Shown in pieces: positions 33,001-39,014 of a stretch of 39,014 bases of DNA. Within the stretch, counting starts at the first letter, position 1. Each line of letters starts with the position of its first letter. Below the pieces are notes generated by a model. The model ran no database searches. It saw only the letters and a list, made by a program, of their open reading frames with translations, and had not been told where the DNA came from. The position numbers and the translations under genes are program-made. Source of the stretch: an uncultured Collinsella sp. (GTDB taxonomy: Bacteria > Actinomycetota > Coriobacteriia > Coriobacteriales > Coriobacteriaceae); assembly GCA_947001705.1 (NCBI GenBank), contig CAMQHT010000021.1, forward strand, positions 1 to 39,014. Direction: 5' to 3'.

Positions 33001-33461
33001 GACTCGGAAACCACGACACGGTCGCCTGACTTGATACTCATCTTGCCAGTCGCCTTGTCCAGGATCACGGTCGCCTTTCCGCCGGTGATCTCGATAGTGT
33101 CGCCCTTGTCGGCAACCGTCGCACTCGGCTTGCTGTAGGTGTCCGAGGTATCGGGCTGAGCCTGGATTTTAGCCGTGTGGGACTTACTGCGCGGTGTGGC
33201 GTAATCGGAAAACTCACCCTTGGGGTCGACGTTATAACGGAAAATACCGTCCTCGAGGAACGTAATACGGCCCTTGATGCCGTCAGCGAAATCGATGTCG
33301 ACGACATTCGAGGCAGACTGGGACACGGTCGCTGAGTCGACGCCCTTGAGTGGCGTGGCAATCGCCTGCTGGGGATTGGCAAACACGAGCGTCGCTGCAG
33401 TGGCAACGAGGACCGCGCTTCCCTTCACCCACCGTTTCGTAAAAATGGAATTCCTGCGCAC
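27048..33461 (-). CDS. Giant cell-wall-anchored GH31-like glycoside hydrolase with carbohydrate-binding modules
   Basis: 2137 residues. Order: signal peptide (1-36, cut after AIA), GH31 N-terminal sandwich (~50-280), catalytic barrel (~285-690), C-terminal beta domains (to ~950), Fn3 (966-1049), F5/8 type C/CBM32 (~1060-1190), dockerin-like EF-hand (DLNDNGVYDVYDY, 1240-1252), cohesin-like domain (~1270-1400), F5/8-like (~1440-1580), Big-type Ig domain (~1585-1672), FIVAR (1678-1742), F5/8 type C (1755-1908), two FIVAR (1914-2060), Gly/Asn/Ser linker, IPNTG (2102-2106), membrane helix and HRRSKAK. Candidate acids are D480 (LKTDVAWVG) and D561/D563 (GSDMDG), not the WxDMNE of alpha-glucosidases. 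Best guess is the GH31 alpha-N-acetylgalactosaminidase-like subgroup; alpha-galactosidase is possible. GTG 33461 has AAAGGAG upstream. Confidence 0.85.
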   Translation of the reverse strand: MRRNSIFTKRWVKGSAVLVATAATLVFANPQQAIATPLKGVDSATVSQSASNVVDIDFADGIKGRITFLEDGIFRYNVDPKGEFSDYATPRSKSHTAKIQAQPDTSDTYSKPSATVADKGDTIEITGGKATVILDKATGKMSIKSGDRVVVSESASLDLDKKGTVQTLAKEKSENFFGGGTQNGRFLHTNQTIAISNTNNWTDGGVASPNPFYWTSDGYGVLRNTFAEGSYDFGSTDSSTVTTLHSENEFDAYYFVATNEGASNVATEMLQDYYKVTGNPVLLPEYGFYLGHLNAYNRDGWSTTSGQKKWETKGSKSSSEKGDVKYESGMSTGYKLDGTLAAETLNGEGPTVDTENMKATDFDRQFSARQVIDDYEDNDMPLGWFLPNDGYGAGYGQNGYYKTGGVNSDGASSADRLNAVRANVDNLKKFTEYANSKGVSTGLWTQSNLEPDSNPETPWHLLRDFDAEVKTGGITTLKTDVAWVGSGYSFGLNGIKTAYDTVTTGANKRPNIITLDGWAGTQRFGGIWTGDQYGGNWEYIRFHIPTYIGQSLSGNPNIGSDMDGIFGGDPIISARDYQWKTFTPSMLDMDGWGTYRKSPMTHGDPYTGISRFYLKLKAQLMPYIYTSAASAANIDTGNGDAGLPMIRAMLLSDNSEYAASTSTQYQYMFGENFLVAPVYQDTQADENGNDIRNGIYLPNYGTDENPTIWIDYFSGKQYRGGQVLNNYEAPLWKLPLFVKANAIVPMYAENNNPEAVSDTNTKGTDRSQRIVEFFATEGDGTFTQYEDDGSSIENNTTEDDSYGTIDNISYGEHVSTVYRSKAAGGTATFTAEASQGGYNGYDSNRTTTFVANVSAKPMSVVAKNGGSALNVVEVDSQETFDTATPEAGQAVYFYSETPNLNHYGSDVDGTEAERGESFNNTKITTNPKVYVKFAKTDVAAAAQTLELGGFVNADATLTADRLNESLSAPTNLAAPEDVTTPTSIKLTWGKVDGATSYDLKVDGTVFAVGDAAEFTHTDLAYNSKHTYQIRSRNAEGYSAWSDVLEANSALDPWRNVPDAEQITWEGSLYGSHKAELAFDHEFQSGDGGFHSGGNDLGKALTVDYGRAYKLDKLEYYPRDDAGNGTVTKMRVETSLDGVHWTSQEVDWARSADCKTVAFDGTVAARYVRMTPLASVGNFFSASEIAIYKTDGTDGFAVGSNLNKATISDGDYSNMKNYLGLENREPDTPTFGSQIRDHFADLNDNGVYDVYDYSFTMAGLDGGTKQKGKVAGSLAVIPSKTEVEAGDEITVDVYAADAKNVNALGALVNFKSDQFEFVSESIAQDGSTAGMENLSREKVQFADRTQTINLAFANRGDGKLYNGTGAVASFKLKAKTAGKVELPSTSWLIGPACDALEFASDGTVTMPDVPQPTVAEYGQDAFNITMTNDELTTDDGTNVEKLIQQKSYNALFDNNEGDNGFEFLWNWNANWDSEGKLPSYVKLPTTMTFAFKTPSKLDSVEVVNRNGGNGTVQKIKAVVTFEDGSTQEFAGGEYDSFRARYAFGFSAENKGKKATKVEVTPLEASGDQMLTLREVNFNYTQGVEAIEGVELGKNQTEFFEGDVTLVDAKATPESAGYPYVTVESSDPSVVSVSAVQAGDSVSYYLRANKAGKATITVASVLDPSKTASYEVEVKAGVDTSALVAALSKAAGYSESVYTKDSYAALTTAVEAAQKLLDGGQGSYSKKDVADATVKIEKAIDGLKMRPVDEKILINTPENRKNVKVARFSSEADYEGSNAVNALDGDERTLWHSDWAHGTGMPQYLSVDLGRDYDLTDVTFLPRQDGGTNGDIFEAEILVSDTADGYEMGTAASMGTFAFDNDGRVLTDRGDWKQMSFGAARGRYVTVKVIHAGGGDVDAYCSMAELKFYGTAVLDPVAKDDLATAIEKVDAEVAAGDLKAGDYTEASWTALENALASARAILSDENATQDEVDQALRALESARGALEKTPVAPVENPTKKQLKALVKQAKETDTRGKTAESVKALTDAITYAEDVLGDESASDTQIQAAYGQLKLAIESLKDADSGNQGGSGNQGSGNGSNGGNQAGKPAGDKAQGSKKNGSAIPNTGDQTAATVATVGGLGAIIAAIGAFFHRRSKAK

Positions 33462-33532
33462 CTGGTCTCCTTTCTTCCGAGATGCTGAGGTGCCGAGGAC
33501 GCCCCCCCGGCAGCATGGGAAAACGTATCAAA

Positions 33533-33549
33533 CGGGGATGTTCGGTACA
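33533..33549 (-). promoter_or_regulatory. Candidate operator shared with the PTS operon
   Basis: On the minus strand TGTACCGAACAT followed by CCCCG, 78-88 bp before the glycosidase start. The same word plus one extra base before CCCCG lies 72-82 bp before PTS IIA. TGT-x-C-x-G-x-ACA is a partial dyad. With ATGTAC as a -35, TACGTT lies 17 bp further on as a possible -10. The rest of the 511-bp gap (33462-33972) is described under the next two entries. Confidence 0.55.
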
Positions 33550-33586
33550 TTCCGCACAATGGGGCCACCCGTTACCAAGGGGCCAA

Positions 33587-33742
33587 CTGGTAGTAACCAG
33601 ATAGCCACCTACTAGGTCATATCAATATATGGGAGCACTTGCGCAACCAAGTTCGGAAATCCACCAGCGGCAGTAAAATGAGCGTCAACGGCAATGTGGG
33701 CTTAATAAGCCATACCAATTGGTTCTTCAGTCAAATACCAAT
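33587..33742. promoter_or_regulatory. Short palindromes in the glycosidase upstream region
   Basis: CTGGT-AGTA-ACCAG (33587-33600), the 10-bp palindrome ACCAATTGGT (33714-33723) and a repeated ATACCAAT (33712-33719, 33735-33742). They are the right size for regulator sites, possibly of the adjacent MarR-type protein, but each could be chance in an AT-richer stretch. Confidence 0.3.
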
Positions 33743-33784
33743 CTAGCAAAAATGTACTGTTTATCTGGTATTACACAGACCATA

Positions 33785-33830
33785 CCTTTCCCTCGGGAAC
33801 TGGGCTTCGCGAAGTTTCCCGAGGGAAAGG
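33785..33830. repeat. 17-bp inverted repeat hairpin
   Basis: CCTTTCCCTCGGGAACT pairs with AGTTTCCCGAGGGAAAGG with one bulged base and a GC-rich loop. No T-run. It lies between marR and the glycosidase gene (both minus strand), about 140 bp past the marR stop. Confidence 0.6.
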
Positions 33831-33972
33831 CTCAGCCGCCACCCTGCGACCTACCGGGGATTGCCATGACGTACGTTGGCTGATTTGGTTTGGAATGAGA
33901 TGCTGACGGTAGTCAATGGGCGCAACTGTCCCGGGTGCATTTCAAGATGCACCTAAATGTCTGCCTTTATCC

Positions 33973-34449
33973 TTATAGATTGTCCAGGTAGTCGTCGGCA
34001 TCATAGGTAAGGCTATAGGCTTTATTCAGAATGCGCACGAGCTCCTGGGCATCGTGCTCGCCGAGCGCTGAGAGTTGTTTCGAGAGCGATGCCACACTCT
34101 CGGCATTTTTTTTCGCCGCGAAATCACGGCCTTCCTCGGTGATGCTCACCAGCACACGCCGACGATCGTTTGGATCGGTCCTGCGCTGAACGTAACCCTT
34201 GCTCTCGAGTGAATCCAAGATATGCGACATGCGCGCACGGGAGAATTTCAGCTTCTTGGCAATCTCGGAGGGAATGACGTCACCGTCAATACCCGATAGA
34301 TACTGTAAAACCGGTGCCTCGCCCACACTGGCGCCGCCGGCAGCACTCAAGGATCCCTTGGCAAGGGAACGTGAGTACACGATCAGTTTTCGAGCGACGT
34401 CATCGTAATCCACTGGGGATATTGTCCTTTGCAACTCTAGAAGGGCCAT
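33973..34449 (-). CDS. MarR-family transcriptional regulator
   Basis: 158 residues with a winged helix in the middle: the recognition part KKLKFSRARMSHILDSLESKGYVQRR followed by DPNDRRRVLVSITEEG is the classic MarR wing. It would bind DNA as a dimer. Start ATG 34449 gives the full frame but has no ribosome site; a GTG at 34413 has AAAGGA about ten bases upstream and may be the real start (146 residues), keeping the whole domain. It lies upstream of the giant glycosidase gene on the same strand across a 511-bp gap, so it may control that gene; this is only context. Confidence 0.85.
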   Translation of the reverse strand: MALLELQRTISPVDYDDVARKLIVYSRSLAKGSLSAAGGASVGEAPVLQYLSGIDGDVIPSEIAKKLKFSRARMSHILDSLESKGYVQRRTDPNDRRRVLVSITEEGRDFAAKKNAESVASLSKQLSALGEHDAQELVRILNKAYSLTYDADDYLDNL

Positions 34450-34517
34450 AAAACCGTCATTTGCCGTACATCAGTTAACATTCGCAACAATTATTTATGA
34501 TACCCCAACGCGGAAGT

Positions 34518-34844
34518 CTATTGCTCGTCCTTCTTGCGTCGCATAAGCTCCTCAACGTCGATACCCGCGGCCTCGAGCATGCGCTCGACATTCTTTTTGG
34601 CGTTGGTCGTGCCAACCTTAAGCACGATCGAAAGCGGAGTGCCCACCACTAGGCACACGATGCCCACGGGGACACCCCAGCCGGGGCCTCCCTGCATACC
34701 CCACATCCCCATCAAAAAGCCAATCGCCACGAGCGAATAGCCCAGGCGCAGCCAAACGTTGAGCCGCTGAATAGCATCGGTCTGCATCTTTGCCTCGCGG
34801 ATCAAGTCGTCGCGCGAAAGGTCGTGTCCATGTTTCTCGTGCAT
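34518..34844 (-). CDS. Small membrane protein of unknown function
   Basis: 108 residues. A His-rich, charged N-terminus (MHEKHGHDLSRDD) is followed by two hydrophobic segments with Gly/Met-rich turn (about 32-76) and a charged helix ending in RRKKDEQ. I do not recognise a family. Start ATG 34844 has GAGGAGG eight bases upstream, which rules out the longer frame. Gap of 68 bp to marR on the same strand; the region 34845-34987 upstream shows no other gene. Confidence 0.65.
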   Translation of the reverse strand: MHEKHGHDLSRDDLIREAKMQTDAIQRLNVWLRLGYSLVAIGFLMGMWGMQGGPGWGVPVGIVCLVVGTPLSIVLKVGTTNAKKNVERMLEAAGIDVEELMRRKKDEQ

Positions 34845-34987
34845 ATGGTCCTCCTCGTGCAAAGCGTGCATTATGCGCAAGTGCATCGTTTATCGAATAC
34901 GTCATCTTTCAAGAGCAATATAGCGGGTGTCGTATAGGCGATGGAGGTCGCTGGCCATATTGCCCTTGAAGGGCGGCGTAAAATCAG

Positions 34988-35017
34988 AAGGCCGTGCGGT
35001 TGAGGCCGCACGGCCTT
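34988..35017 (-). terminator. Terminator of the PTS operon
   Basis: AAGGCCGTGCGG (34988-34999) pairs perfectly with CCGCACGGCCTT (35006-35017), 6-nt loop; on the minus strand it is followed by CTGATTTT. It lies 22 bp past the IID stop. Confidence 0.82.
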
Positions 35018-35039
35018 ACAGGGGGTCAAAGGATGATGA

Positions 35040-35867
35040 CTAGTAGCTCAGCGCCGGGTCGAAGAAACCAATAACAACGCCCACGAATGCGATCACAACG
35101 AGGATCAGCATCATGACTATGGGGTTGACCTTCTTCTTGGTCATCATGTACCAGCAGAAGATGATGAAGATCATCGGCAGCAGGTGCGGATAGATGCCGT
35201 CGAGCGTGTCCTGGAACTTACCGCCACCGGGCAGCACCAGGTTGGGGCTGCAGGTGATGGAGACCCAAGTTGCGCCCACGGCACCGATGACCATGGTACC
35301 GACCATCACGATGGAATCGCGAAGAGCCTTTGCCTTGGGTCCGACCAGTGCCTCGACCGCCTTGCCGCCGAGCTCATAGCCTTGGTTGTAGGCAAAGCGC
35401 ATGCCAAGGAACATGAGCAGGTTCCACACGACAATATAGAAGATGGCACCGAGCGGAGAGCCGCCGGTCGAGAGACCGAGGGCGATACCGAGCAGGATCG
35501 GGATCAGGGTACCGACGATCAGCGAGTCGCCAAGGCCGGCGAGCGGGCCCATGAGGCCGGCGCGGATGCCGTTGATGGCGTCGTCGTCGATGGCCTCGCC
35601 GTTTGCGCGAGCCTCCTCGAGGCCGGCGGTGACGCCGACAATCATGGTGCCGATCTGCGGCTCGGTGTTGAAGAACGCGGAGTAGGTCTGGAGGGCCTGC
35701 TTCTGCTCCTCGGGCGTGTCGTAGAGCTCCTCGACGATCGGAAGCATGGCGCACAGGTAACCGAAGGTCTGCATGTGCTCCTGCGAGAAGCAAGTCAGGT
35801 TGCCATAGGACCAGTTGCGGAACGACTTGGCAAGCGTTTTCTTAGAGAGCTTTTTCTTCTCTGCCAT
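35040..35867 (-). CDS. PTS mannose/fructose/sorbose-family IID component
   Basis: 275 residues. The N-terminal RSWSYGN-like start (here FRNWSYGNLTCFSQEHMQTFGY) and the segments NTEPQIGTMIVGVTAGLEEARANGE and GLMGPLAGLGDSLIVGTLIPILLGIALGLS are the family hallmarks. With IIC it forms the membrane sugar channel. The start overlaps the stop of IIC by one base (TAATG) with GGAGG upstream, so the two are translated together. Substrate not readable from sequence; candidates are mannose, amino sugars such as GalNAc/galactosamine, or sorbose. Confidence 0.93.
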   Translation of the reverse strand: MAEKKKLSKKTLAKSFRNWSYGNLTCFSQEHMQTFGYLCAMLPIVEELYDTPEEQKQALQTYSAFFNTEPQIGTMIVGVTAGLEEARANGEAIDDDAINGIRAGLMGPLAGLGDSLIVGTLIPILLGIALGLSTGGSPLGAIFYIVVWNLLMFLGMRFAYNQGYELGGKAVEALVGPKAKALRDSIVMVGTMVIGAVGATWVSITCSPNLVLPGGGKFQDTLDGIYPHLLPMIFIIFCWYMMTKKKVNPIVMMLILVVIAFVGVVIGFFDPALSY

Positions 35868-36724
35868 TAGATGTCCTCCTCTTCCTCATCATCGGAGCCC
35901 GAGGCGATAGCTGCCTTGGGAGCGTTTGCGAGGTCGATCTTGAGCGAAGCGATCTCATAGTTGATCAGGGCGAAGAAGCAGCCGATGCCGGCAGCGGCGA
36001 TCAGGTTGCAGCCCATAACAGCGGACAGGGTGAAGCCGAAGAAGAACGTCAGAAAGTCCGTGGGCTTAGAGATGACCTGCTTGAGCAGGATGGCGATACC
36101 GACGGTAGGCAGCAGCGAGCCGACGGTGAACAGCGTCTTCATCGCGATGCCGTCCATGGGCATGTAGGTCTTCATGAGGTCGACCATGGCGGTGCCGCCC
36201 ATGGTGATGATGAACGTCGGGAGGAACGAGCAGACGATGTGACCGATCCAAGGCAGAACGTTGTTGACCAGGTAGAGCTTGTGGAGATCGCCCTTCTCGA
36301 GCCACTTCCAGCCCATGCCCTGCCACACCAGGTTGATGGTGGCGGTGCCATAGAAGAGCACAGTGCCGAGCGTGCCGACGGCGGCACCGAGGGATGCGGC
36401 CATGCCGGCAGCCTCAGCGGAGGCGGGATCGATGCCCGAGTTCTTGATGGCGAGGATCGCCAGCGGGATACCGATATAGGACACGGCGCGGACGTCGGCG
36501 GAGACGGTTCCGCCGGGGGTCACGAGAGCGATGTAGACAACCTGGATGGCAGCGCCGACGAGGATGCCCGTCTGCATATCGCCCATGATGATGCCGACGA
36601 TGAGGCCGGCGACCAGAGGACGACCCAGAGTGTAGTTGCCGATCGTCGTGCCGCCCATGCCAGGCAGTGATGCCAGGCAGGCGAACAGGCCGAACAGCGC
36701 GGCTTGGAATGCATTGATTGCCAT
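35867..36724 (-). CDS. PTS mannose/fructose/sorbose-family IIC component
   Basis: 285 residues, strongly hydrophobic, with family motifs GRPLVAGLIVGIIMGDMQTGILVGAAIQVVYIA and TPGGTVSADVRAVSYIGIPLAI. It binds and transports the sugar with IID. The C-terminus is an acidic tail (GSDDEEEEDI). ATG 36724 has AAGGGG six bases upstream. The 72-bp gap to IIB holds a hairpin (36748-36767). Confidence 0.93.
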   Translation of the reverse strand: MAINAFQAALFGLFACLASLPGMGGTTIGNYTLGRPLVAGLIVGIIMGDMQTGILVGAAIQVVYIALVTPGGTVSADVRAVSYIGIPLAILAIKNSGIDPASAEAAGMAASLGAAVGTLGTVLFYGTATINLVWQGMGWKWLEKGDLHKLYLVNNVLPWIGHIVCSFLPTFIITMGGTAMVDLMKTYMPMDGIAMKTLFTVGSLLPTVGIAILLKQVISKPTDFLTFFFGFTLSAVMGCNLIAAAGIGCFFALINYEIASLKIDLANAPKAAIASGSDDEEEEDI

Positions 36725-36747
36725 GCTTTCCCCTTTCTTTATTCCTC

Positions 36748-36767
36748 AGCCCCTTTCACCAAGGGCT
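36748..36767 (-). other. Hairpin between PTS IIB and IIC genes
   Basis: AGCCCCTTT pairs with AAGGGCT (one bulge), 4-nt loop. It may tune the ratio of soluble to membrane components. Confidence 0.4.
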
Positions 36768-36796
36768 GTAGATACCAAAATGCGGCTGGCGCCTAA

Positions 36797-37285
36797 CTAG
36801 AAGCCAAACTGACCGCGGAACTTGGGCCACTCACCGATGGACTTCTCCTTGATAAGGGCGAACTCGACCGTGTAGCCGGCGTTGGTGAGATCCTCGAGCG
36901 CCTGGGCCTCTTCCTGCGTGATCGACTGGTTGTTGCCAAGCTTGGTGGTGCCGGGACGATCGTTGCAGGGACCGACGATGATGCGGTCCATGCCGGGCTT
37001 AAAGCCAAAATCGACGAGAAGTTCCTTCATGTCGAGCGGGTTCTTGGTGATCAGGAAGTACTTGGTGTCGGACTTGAGAACCTTCTCGGAGACCTCCTTG
37101 AAGTGCTCCTTGGTCCACACGAACGTCTTCTTGCCCGAGGCACTCTTGTAGGCCTCCTTGAGCACGGGGTTGGACGCTGCAGCGTCGTTGACGGCGATAA
37201 GACCGTCGCAGGGATACTCGAGGGCCCAACGGGTAACGGTCTGTCCATGGATCATACGGTCATCAATACGGATGAACGAAATCAT
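36797..37285 (-). CDS. PTS mannose/fructose/sorbose-family IIB component
   Basis: 162 residues. The start ISFIRIDDRMIHGQTVTRW carries the phosphorylated His (His14) of this family; MDRIIVGPCNDRPGTTKL lies later. Soluble protein that passes phosphate from IIA to the sugar. ATG 37285 has AAAGGGAG six bases upstream. Located 79 bp after IIA with a small GC-rich hairpin (37308-37332) between. Confidence 0.93.
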   Translation of the reverse strand: MISFIRIDDRMIHGQTVTRWALEYPCDGLIAVNDAAASNPVLKEAYKSASGKKTFVWTKEHFKEVSEKVLKSDTKYFLITKNPLDMKELLVDFGFKPGMDRIIVGPCNDRPGTTKLGNNQSITQEEAQALEDLTNAGYTVEFALIKEKSIGEWPKFRGQFGF

Positions 37286-37307
37286 GCGTTCTCCCTTTCT
37301 TTATCAC

Positions 37308-37332
37308 CGGGGGTCTTTCCTCTTAACCCCCG
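37308..37332 (-). other. Hairpin between PTS IIA and IIB genes
   Basis: CGGGGGT (37308-37314) pairs with ACCCCCG (37326-37332) around an 11-nt loop. No T-run on the coding strand. Confidence 0.4.
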
Positions 37333-37364
37333 CTCCATCACGAAAATTTGGGCGGATGCGCTGC

Positions 37365-37799
37365 CTAGATGTCGTCGTCCTCGTCGTCGGCGTCATCGGT
37401 CGGGACAACGAGCTCGGACATACCGTTCTTGCCCTCCTGCAGCATCATCTGCTTGAGGGAATCCAGGTCCATGGTGGCAAGCCCCATCATGGCGGTCATA
37501 GCCATGGGCAGATTCATACCGCCGAAGGCAATGGTGTGGGCGAGCAAACCCTTCTCGGCCAGCGTGTTCATGGCATTGGTGAGCGGCGATCCGCCCAGGA
37601 TGTCACCAAGCAGGACAACCTCGTCATCGGCGGTAACGGGAGCGAGCATCGCCTTGACGTTCTCGACATACTCGTCAGCGCCCATGCCGTCCACGAGACT
37701 CGTCGACAAGATGTTCGGGGCGTCATTGCCGAGCATCTTGAGGACACTGTGCAGTCCGGGAGCGAGCGTTCCGTGACTGACCATTACCAGATACCGCAT
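37365..37799 (-). CDS. PTS mannose/fructose/sorbose-family IIA component
   Basis: 144 residues. His9 in VMVSHGTLAPGL is the phosphorylation site; LLGDILGGSPLTNAM is the second family signature. It takes phosphate from HPr. The last 15 residues are almost all acidic. ATG 37799 (MRYLVMV) has AGAGGAG seven bases upstream; the longer frame to 37871 lacks one. First gene of the PTS operon, divergent from a GntR regulator. Confidence 0.94.
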   Translation of the reverse strand: MRYLVMVSHGTLAPGLHSVLKMLGNDAPNILSTSLVDGMGADEYVENVKAMLAPVTADDEVVLLGDILGGSPLTNAMNTLAEKGLLAHTIAFGGMNLPMAMTAMMGLATMDLDSLKQMMLQEGKNGMSELVVPTDDADDEDDDI

Positions 37800-37862
37800 G
37801 CGGTCTCCTCTCGACCTGCCGTGTGTCGCACGGCTTTGCTTTTTGCTGAGATTATTGTTGCG

Positions 37863-37881
37863 CCGGGGCATGTTCGGTACA
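37863..37881 (-). promoter_or_regulatory. Candidate operator/promoter element of the PTS operon
   Basis: On the minus strand TTGTACCGAACATG then CCCCGG, 72-82 bp before IIA. The core TGTACCGAACAT is shared with the upstream region of the giant glycosidase gene. TTGTAC could be a -35 with AACAAT 17 bp further on. It lies in the 308-bp gap to gntR (37800-38107), which otherwise is AT-rich with no gene. Confidence 0.55.
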
Positions 37882-38107
37882 AGAAAACAGTTGTGAACGG
37901 CAACTATTCATCGGTTAACGGTAGCAACTATTTTTGTGCCTAAATTATTTTTTCTTCTAATTATTTTTAAAATAGCAGGTAGATTGCCTGATAAATGTTT
38001 TATGTTCCTTATGCACCATACATACCAGCAAGAATCGGGCCTGGCATCTCCGGTTTGCCCCGCAGTGTCAGACCATGTCACGTACGCCCACGACATGGAG
38101 GTACCCC

Positions 38108-38890
38108 ATGGATATGATCTCGTTTCTCGCCTCCGAACCCTTCGACCGCAGCGGTGATACGCCGCTCTATGTCCAGCTTAAACATCGAATCGCTCTGCTT
38201 ATCGCCAGCCAGGCGTTCGACACCAAGACGCCGCTGCCACGCGAGCTCGAAATCTGTGAGCGGCTGGAGTTATCGCGCGCGACCGTGCGCCGTTGCTTCC
38301 AAGATCTCGTCATCGAGGGGCGCGTGGTGCGCAAGCGCGGCCAGGGCACGTTCATCAAGCCCCAAACTTCAGCACCCGGCATCGACCTGGCCCTGAATTT
38401 CAGCGCGCGGATGCGCGAAGCGGGACGGGTTCCGAGCTCGCAGATTCTCGCCTTTTCAAGCATACCGGCCGTCCGCGGCATCGCCTCCGGGCTCAAAGTG
38501 CCCGAAGGGACACCCGTCTGGGAGATTCGCCGCCTGCGTCTCGCCAACGACAAACCCATGGAGCTCAACTACGTCTATATCCCCGTGTCACTTTGCCCCG
38601 AGCTCACGCGCAAAGACGTGGATGGCTCGCTCTACGCCTACATCGCGGAAAAGACCGGCATCCTGCCCGCAAGCGTCGATGCCGTCTACGAGACGGTCAA
38701 CCTCGACAAGCATGAGGCGCGTCTTTTGGGACAGAACACCGGTAAGGCGGCGATGCGCATCGTGCGTTCGACCTACGACAAGACGGGAACCCCGTTCGAG
38801 GTGGGCGTGCTCATCAGCTGCGACGGTCAGGCAAAGCTGCACGTGCACATCGCCGCCGACAAAACAACCTTCACCGCCACAGCCCAATAA
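38108..38890 (+). CDS. GntR-family transcriptional regulator with UTRA domain
   Basis: 260 residues. The N-terminal winged helix (about 20-82) has TPLYVQLKHRIALLI, LPRELEICERLELSRATVRRCFQDL and GRVVRKRGQGTFI, the standard GntR/HutC order. The UTRA ligand domain follows (about 95-250; PVWEIRRLRLANDKPMELNYVYIP, ending in VRSTYDKTGTPFEVGV). Such proteins usually sense a sugar phosphate and repress a neighbouring uptake operon; the divergent PTS is the obvious target. ATG 38108 (MDMISF) has GGAGG six to seven bases upstream, which decides against the earlier frame start. Confidence 0.92.
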   Translation: MDMISFLASEPFDRSGDTPLYVQLKHRIALLIASQAFDTKTPLPRELEICERLELSRATVRRCFQDLVIEGRVVRKRGQGTFIKPQTSAPGIDLALNFSARMREAGRVPSSQILAFSSIPAVRGIASGLKVPEGTPVWEIRRLRLANDKPMELNYVYIPVSLCPELTRKDVDGSLYAYIAEKTGILPASVDAVYETVNLDKHEARLLGQNTGKAAMRIVRSTYDKTGTPFEVGVLISCDGQAKLHVHIAADKTTFTATAQ

Positions 38891-38894
38891 ATCC

Positions 38895-38956
38895 AAAACG
38901 TGGGGGCCCCCCCGCCCACCAGCCCGCGGGCCCCCCCCCACGCAAAGTTTTTTGGC
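38895..38956 (+). terminator. Probable gntR terminator in a low-quality end stretch
   Basis: AAAACGTGGGGG and CCCCCACG face each other with a T6 run after, as expected for a terminator. The sequence is full of C5-C9 runs and the middle does not pair cleanly, and the last ~120 bp of the window look distorted. Confidence 0.45.
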
Positions 38957-39014
38957 GCGCCAACTGGCCGCAGCCCCACACGGCCCCACCCCCGGGCCCC
39001 CGCCGGCCGAGCTG

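Overview
This 39 kb window reads as a chromosomal segment of a high-GC, Gram-positive gut actinobacterium of the class Coriobacteriia. Collinsella or a close relative is my best guess. Supporting this are the strong GC bias at third codon positions, clear AGGAG-type ribosome sites, a group II ECF vitamin transporter, NfnAB, mannose-type PTS, class B sortase with a cell-wall-anchored glycosidase, and many palindromic intergenic repeats. The assignment rests on gene style and content, not on a database match. I found no rRNA, tRNA, CRISPR array or phage genes.

Layout. (1) 1-3.9 kb: an ECF transporter operon (T, fused A-A, S; minus strand), ending near a 170-bp palindromic element. (2) 3.9-9.05 kb: glmU, prs and pth on the plus strand. 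Between prs and pth sits a cassette of one unrecognised gene with a possible nuclease-like C-terminus, bracketed by two ~203-bp elements that share 24-bp terminal inverted repeats. (3) 9.05-11.7 kb: a palindrome-rich leader and nfnAB (electron-bifurcating ferredoxin/NAD(P)H oxidoreductase). (4) 11.7-12.9 kb: a repeat island with an array of 15-bp repeats in alternating orientation every 40 bp, a cytidylate-kinase-like gene and a 106-nt palindrome. (5) 12.9-16.1 kb: a polar amino acid ABC importer operon. (6) 16.1-19.5 kb: a run of palindromes, yqeY, a PrsA-like foldase, a lone fructose-type EIIA and a VapBC/RelB-like toxin-antitoxin pair. (7) 19.6-26.8 kb: purine genes purF-purM-purN and purE, with a membrane protein, a MoaE-like protein and sortase B between them. 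(8) 27-33.5 kb: one 2137-residue secreted, wall-anchored GH31-like glycosidase with several binding modules and an IPNTG sorting signal. (9) 33.5-39 kb: a MarR regulator, a small membrane protein, a complete mannose-family PTS (IIA-IIB-IIC-IID) and a divergent GntR/UTRA regulator.

How it fits together. glmU, prs and pur genes are housekeeping supply of UDP-GlcNAc, PRPP and purines. The right-hand 12 kb looks like a glycan-use locus: the surface GH31 enzyme would release a sugar from host glycans, the PTS would import it and the GntR protein would sense it. In support, the same 12-bp sequence (TGTACCGAACAT) followed by CCCCG lies 70-90 bp upstream of both the giant glycosidase gene and the PTS operon, each in the same orientation relative to its gene. 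The other notable layer is the intergenic repeats: several unrelated palindromes share a GGGGACAG head, and one 42-bp repeat family supplies the TAA stop codon of both pth and purF.
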